Source of the DNA: Isoetes taiwanensis
Lineage: Eukaryota > Streptophyta > Lycopodiopsida > Isoetales > Isoetaceae
Assembly (NCBI GenBank): GCA_021234155.1
Contig: JAJEKV010000063.1
Location: 7,770,095-7,834,094 of the forward strand
Direction: 5' to 3'
Length of the DNA stretch: 64,000 nt
Under the pieces are notes generated by a model. It was not told the origin of the DNA. It worked only from the letters and a program-made list of their open reading frames with translations, and made no database searches. Positions 59,546 through 64,000 of this stretch are shown one piece after another. Each line of letters starts with the position of its first letter. The stretch's first letter is position 1. Made by a program: the position numbers and the translations under genes.

Positions 59546-61529
59546 TAATTTTTTTTGGAAATCCTTTGGTGCATTCCATCAAGCCAGTTTTCTCATTTCA
59601 TACTTGACATCGTGGTCCACATGGACCATGTGGTTTCATGACGATACCATGCAATTCAGGATTTTTTGTTGGGTCTGTGAAAATTTTGAATGAGTAGAAA
59701 GAAATATAAGATAAATAAAAAATTGAAAAGAAAAATAACACAAACTATAGGAAGGCAGGGAGTCAGGTGGAGGGGGGAGACAAACAAAAGACGGGATTCA
59801 TGTGGTGCATGTCTAGAAGTTGATTAAAAATTGAGTATCAATATGTAGCATAATAACAGGGGGTTTCTTTTGTATTTTTGTACGTTTTTTTCTATGGTTT
59901 TCATATGATTTGATGGGCGTATTGCACGAGACCTACTATTTAGTATATCTAGAGTGCGCACTGTATTCTTATATTTAAATGACATATTATCTATGATTTT
60001 GCAATGGTTTAGCATTTGCATATTTTTCCTTGAAAAATCAATTATTTATAAGTTCCCAAAACAGACATGCAAGCATCGAGGTCCCTTATCTTAGGGTTCT
60101 TTAGGAAAGGGTTTGCTTTTTGTTTGCCAGCCGTGATTTGCTTAGGAGAAGAAAATTCTCTGTTCTTGCTCTCTGGAGGAGGGATTTTGTAGCACTGTTG
60201 CCCGCCATGGCCAAATCTTTGAAATCTGGAATTTGCTTAAGTACAAAGCATGCGTTACTAAACCCTAACAGGATGCAGATTAGGGATGCGGTTTAGGGTG
60301 CGACTTGGCATGGCCAGAACTAGCTTCCATCCAAAGTAGGATATGGCACTGCGTTTGGAGCATTTTGTTTGCCTTGGACTCTGAGATTTTAGAAGTCAAA
60401 TTTTACTAGCATGGCACCTCTTCTCTTTGATACGGTATTCTTGAAGCACAAGTTTGTTCAAAACGAAGTGAGAATCTTTGGCATCTTATGCAAAGCAGCA
60501 GGATTCTCTAAGGAGATTCAGGTATATCATCTGGTTTTTTCAGTATGTTGCGTCTGGACTTGTGTCCATGTACAGAAATGAGAGAAAATTATGTGTTAAC
60601 TCATACTTGTTTGCAATTGAGAGCTCAAAGCTCTTTTCTCATGTACAAATTCTTAGTGGTCAAACAGACCGCTTTCTTTGTTGGTAAGCAAGTGGTTCAT
60701 TGGTGGAACCATTATATATTCTCATGCGTGAATGTTGAAGACCTAATATATAGCTTCTAATAGATGGTTTCTCCTAAGCTAATACATTTGGTATCATTGA
60801 ATGTGATTCTTGCGGGAATGGTCGAGAAGTGTATCATGGAATGTGATTCTTGGAGGATATGCGAATAGGGATTTCTCCTCAATGCAATTGAGTTTTAGGA
60901 ATTGCCCAACCATGATTTGATTTCTGAAATGCCACGGTTTATACATATGGCGTGCATGGGGAGCTTAAAAATCATTAATTTTTCTCGGTAGATGCCCGAA
61001 AGGGATGGGTTCGAGATGGACTTAAAGGGATGGGTTCGAAAAGACCGCCATGGTTGCGGGTTACGATTTATGTCCGCAGCGTTACTTTAAACGCTTAACA
61101 AGATCAAAGCCGATAGTAAGCCGAGGAATGTCTATCGATCATCCGAGCCACTTGTTAAATTTGCACGAGCTTTGATGCAAAGTCATGTCATGTGGTAATT
61201 TCAACTTCAAACTCATTTTAGCAATTGACCATGTTGACTAGTTTGTTATGTATTTGTACTTTAGTAGTTTAGTATGCTCAAAAATTAATTTGAAGCCATG
61301 TATTCACCGGCATGATCCAAACATAATCGAGGGACTAACATAATCGAGGGACGGCATGAGTGTTACTTTCACACAAAGATGAACAATTAATGTATGAGTC
61401 CGTGGAGTCAAAAGCATGATACCAAGGAGACATGTGTCTTAGAAAATGGAGCGTAAAAAAGATTCAAAACAACGCGTTTTGGGAAACTATTTGGTAAATC
61501 ATATTCTAACTTAAGACTGTCAAGGAAAT
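59546..61529. other. Unrecognised region, copy B
   Basis: Collinear with 21,560-23,480. A plus-strand frame from the ATG at 60,413 (MAPLLFDTVFLKHKFVQNEV) is open for about 45 codons, and another starts at 60,208, but neither can be assigned and copy A breaks both. Simple AATAAAAAATTGAAAAG-type A-rich sequence lies at 59,690-59,735. Confidence 0.35.
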
Positions 61530-61767
61530 GAGAGTATTCCGCGTGTGTGGACCACTATGCAACATTAGAAGCTTTAGAAGCTCGTTTAATTGGAAAGTAT
61601 GTATTAGTGTAGCAAGCTCCACGTGCACCAAACAAACCATGGGAAATCGACTTAGAAAATTATCACGATATTGTTGTTGCTAGATTTTTGGCGTGTTCAA
61701 TTCCAAGAACGTGTTCTTGTTCTAATGATTACACAAAATATACCCATAGTTGTTTGCAATGGAAATA
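61530..61767 (+). other. Coding-like frame running into the palindrome
   Basis: One frame reads DHYATLEALEARLIGKYVLV, an in-frame TAG, then QAPRAPNKPWEIDLENYHD and IVVARFLACSIPRTC, ending in TAA at about 61,765. Composition is protein-like, and HYATLEAL is kept in copy A (23,490-23,515). I do not recognise the family. The second half lies in the left palindrome arm, so its coding sequence is repeated in inverse orientation at about 62,440-62,561. Confidence 0.25.
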
Positions 61768-62561
61768 ATTTGTTTGTCTTTAATATTATTGTGCTTCTTA
61801 GTAATTAATATTTAGGCCCAGAAAGTTTACCTATGTTTGTTTTATTTAGGGCCCGAAGGGCCCAAAATTTTTTTTCATATAACAACCAACACACAACTAC
61901 CATTAATATTATTAACACAGACCATTGCATCCAACGATTTAAATTAAAATCCCCAAAACCCCTTTGGTTTAGGTGCATATTCACACGGGGGGTTACGTAG
62001 GGCAGCGAGAGCCCCTAAAAATTTACAATACATGTACAAAATTAACACCATTAAGTACATTCTCTCAAACCTTATAGTATTTTGCAAATCTCAATATACA
62101 GTATACAAAAACTTGTACAGACATACCCCACAAACGAGGATTGCTATGTACGGTTCAGATCAAGGAATAAAGGGCAAATATGCCAATCCGATAGCTCTCG
62201 GTGCCCGAAGTAACCCCCCGTGTGAATATGCACCTAAACCAAAGGGGGTTTCAGGGGGATTTTAATTTAAATGCGTTGGATGCAATGGTCTGTGTTAATA
62301 ATATTAATGGTAGTTGTGTGTTGGTTGTTATATGAAAAAAAATTTTGGGCCCTTCGGGCCCTAAATAAAACAAACATAGGTAAACTTTCTGGGCCTAAAT
62401 ATTAATTACTAAGAAGCACAATAATATTAAAGACAAACAAATTATTTCCATTGCAAACAACTATGGGTATATTTTGTGTAATCATTAGAACAAGAACACG
62501 TTCTTGGAATTGAACACGTCAAAATCTAGCAACAACAATATCGCTGATAATTTTCTAAGTC
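61649..62561. repeat. Near-perfect inverted repeat, 365-bp arms
   Basis: Left arm 61,649-62,013 and right arm 62,194-62,561 are reverse complements with only about six small differences. They enclose a 180-bp loop (62,014-62,193). The arms include an internal GGGCCCgaaGGGCCC palindrome (61,848-61,862) and its partner (62,347-62,361). A transcript would fold into a hairpin of about 365 bp. It may be a MITE-like or foldback element, an inverted duplication, or a foldback sequencing artefact. The homologous structure in copy A argues that a palindrome really exists in the genome. Confidence 0.9.
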
Positions 62562-63611
62562 AGTGCACTTATGATCTCGTCAATGTCATTGTTATTCTTT
62601 ATCATTTACCTGCCAGATCAACCATTGTACAGATGAAGTGATCATTGGTAAACAGGCATGCGGGCTTGCCCTTAACAGGTGTCAATTTATTTTCAAGTTT
62701 TCCTATTTCTATTTCTTTGCAATATGGAGCATTTTTCCAAACTAAATCTTCGCACGATTAAACTGTCAATCATAGTAGGTTCGTTGAGTATCCCATAGAT
62801 GCTCATAGTAAAGCTCTAACTCTGCACTGTTTGTTTTGTTTATAAATGTGTCTTTTTGTGTTTACATTTTTCTTTTTATTTTTTCAACTCAATGCATAGA
62901 ATTGTCCATCGCTCAAGCAACACCACTTATAGGATACCTCCAAAACACATGAACTAAAGGTTAGCTATTCTAAATGTTTAATAAAATACATATTTTAATT
63001 TTAACTGCTCTTCTGTAGTCGATTGAAACAATACTATAATTAATATTTTGACATCAGTATTGACCTCAGCAATGAATTTTAAACTAATAGACCTGAGCGT
63101 CTGCTTCCATCAATGTGCGTCATGCTATTACATCTGAATCACAAAACTTATTTAGCCTCCAGCATCGAAAACATTTAACTGGTATGTTTAATATTGATGA
63201 CCACAGGATTTGTAATAGATGGATTGGTGGCCGTCAAAGCTATGTGTGGCCAGTTTTGAGTGCCTTCACAGACCTGGAGTTTTGCTCGATAGGGGTGGTC
63301 CGTGCTTTCTGGTTTACCCATTAGGAAAAACATGCCAGGAAGGAATGTGCAGTACTTCTATTTTAATCTTTTAGTGAAGCAAAATATGAAAGGTTTATTT
63401 TTTAGATCAAGCCCTAATGTTTTCACAAAATACCAGCATCTGTAGTTTTGGAACCTAACAACCGATAATACGAGTTTATAATAGTAAAGGCGACCTTCAG
63501 CCGGGAGAACAAGGGCATCATGCAAGATTTCATAAGCACAGAGGGATTTGCGAATAGGCGGCCCAAAAAAACTTTTGTCTAAAAAAATAAAATAAAAGGG
63601 AACTTCTTCAT
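62562..63611. other. Unrecognised region, copy B
   Basis: Collinear with 25,851-26,880. Blocks such as TTATTTTCAAGTTTTCCTATTTC are conserved. The plus-strand frame at 63,115-63,324 is not kept in copy A. No gene is recognised. Confidence 0.35.
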
Positions 63612-64000
63612 TTAATCTCGGCAGCTAGGTAGTGGGGGTTGAATTGCCCTGTCTCTTCTGCATGAAACATGCATTGAGTTAGTTGAAGCAGTAACAAAAC
63701 TGACAAGCACACAGTTAACTATTCCGGTAGTGGGGTCCTTGCAGCAGGCAGCCAAAAACACGAACTCGTCATCCCCTTCATCAAACTCAAATTCATCCTT
63801 CTTTCGCTTCGAACAATGAAAATGTTTGCACCGACCCTTTGCAGAAAACTTCCGGGCTGGAGTTCCATGAACATGGGCAAATAGATTCTTCGCACAATCC
63901 TTGTCAAACATTTTTTGCCCAGAGATTCTCAAACCATTTGGACCTTTATAGGGACCCTGATGCATTCACAACCAATCCTCGATATGATAACGAAAATCGG
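63612..64000 (-). CDS. Unrecognised gene-like region, copy B (cut by window end)
   Basis: The minus-strand frame 63,965-63,612 is open for 117 codons, and its 5' part lies beyond the window. It shares FDKDCAKNLFA, VHG and KKDEFEFDE with 26,881-27,186. Features are a Gly/Lys-rich start, a Cys/His pair (RCKHFHCSKRKK) that is weakly zinc-binding-like, and an acidic DEGDDE cluster. The agreement with copy A ends soon after KKDEFE, possibly at an exon border. The family is unknown. Confidence 0.4.

Noticed and set aside
60413-60560. Possible pentatricopeptide-like stretch beginning MAPLLFDTVF
   Set aside because: No 35-residue periodicity; the frame closes after about 45 codons and is broken in copy A.

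Overview
The window is nuclear DNA of a land plant. Two intron-containing plant genes fix this: a plastid ribosomal protein uL1c gene (about 30.8-33.0 kb, + strand) and a cytosolic ribosomal protein eL34 gene (36.4-37.1 kb, - strand). The rest fits: tRNA-Cys(GCA), decayed PIF/Harbinger, Ty3/gypsy and Helitron sequence, a SINE-like element with a poly(T) tail, and long ATCT and AT microsatellites. I cannot name the species. As I recall the family, the eL34 core differs from the usual angiosperm version, so a non-angiosperm lineage is possible.

Layout. Positions 1 to about 27,180 (copy A) and about 37,383 to 64,000 (copy B) are the same sequence in the same order and orientation. Between them lie about 10.2 kb seen only once (27,180-37,383). 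Each copy holds, in order: a GATTCC/GGAATC minisatellite, a broken Harbinger transposase, several kb of unrecognised repeat-like DNA, a Ty3/gypsy RT-RNase H fragment beside a roughly 375-bp tandem duplication, more unrecognised DNA, a tRNA-Cys between two roughly 380-bp direct repeats, a SINE-like element, an ATCT microsatellite, a Helitron remnant that is itself tandemly duplicated, a long inverted repeat, and a minus-strand gene-like region at the end. Copy B is cut off by the window end. The arrangement is either a tandem duplication with a period of about 37 kb or two haplotypes wrongly joined in an assembly.

The single-copy segment holds the host genes: uL1c, a small putative secreted proline-rich protein with a TATA box, and eL34 with telo-box promoter motifs. 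A terminal-inverted-repeat element (37,192-39,170) starts about 100 bp upstream of the eL34 start codon.

Data quality matters here. Both ribosomal protein genes keep splice sites and conserved residues but carry 1-2 base indels, mostly in homopolymers, and the differences between copies A and B fall repeatedly at CAG/CTG trinucleotides. This looks like an unpolished long-read assembly, possibly with basecalling errors at methylated CHG sites. Many frameshifts in the transposon remnants may therefore be technical. I found no bacterial operon, CRISPR array, rRNA or defence system. The most unusual structures are the near-perfect palindrome at 61.65-62.56 kb, the tRNA gene between direct repeats, and the internally duplicated Helitron fragment.
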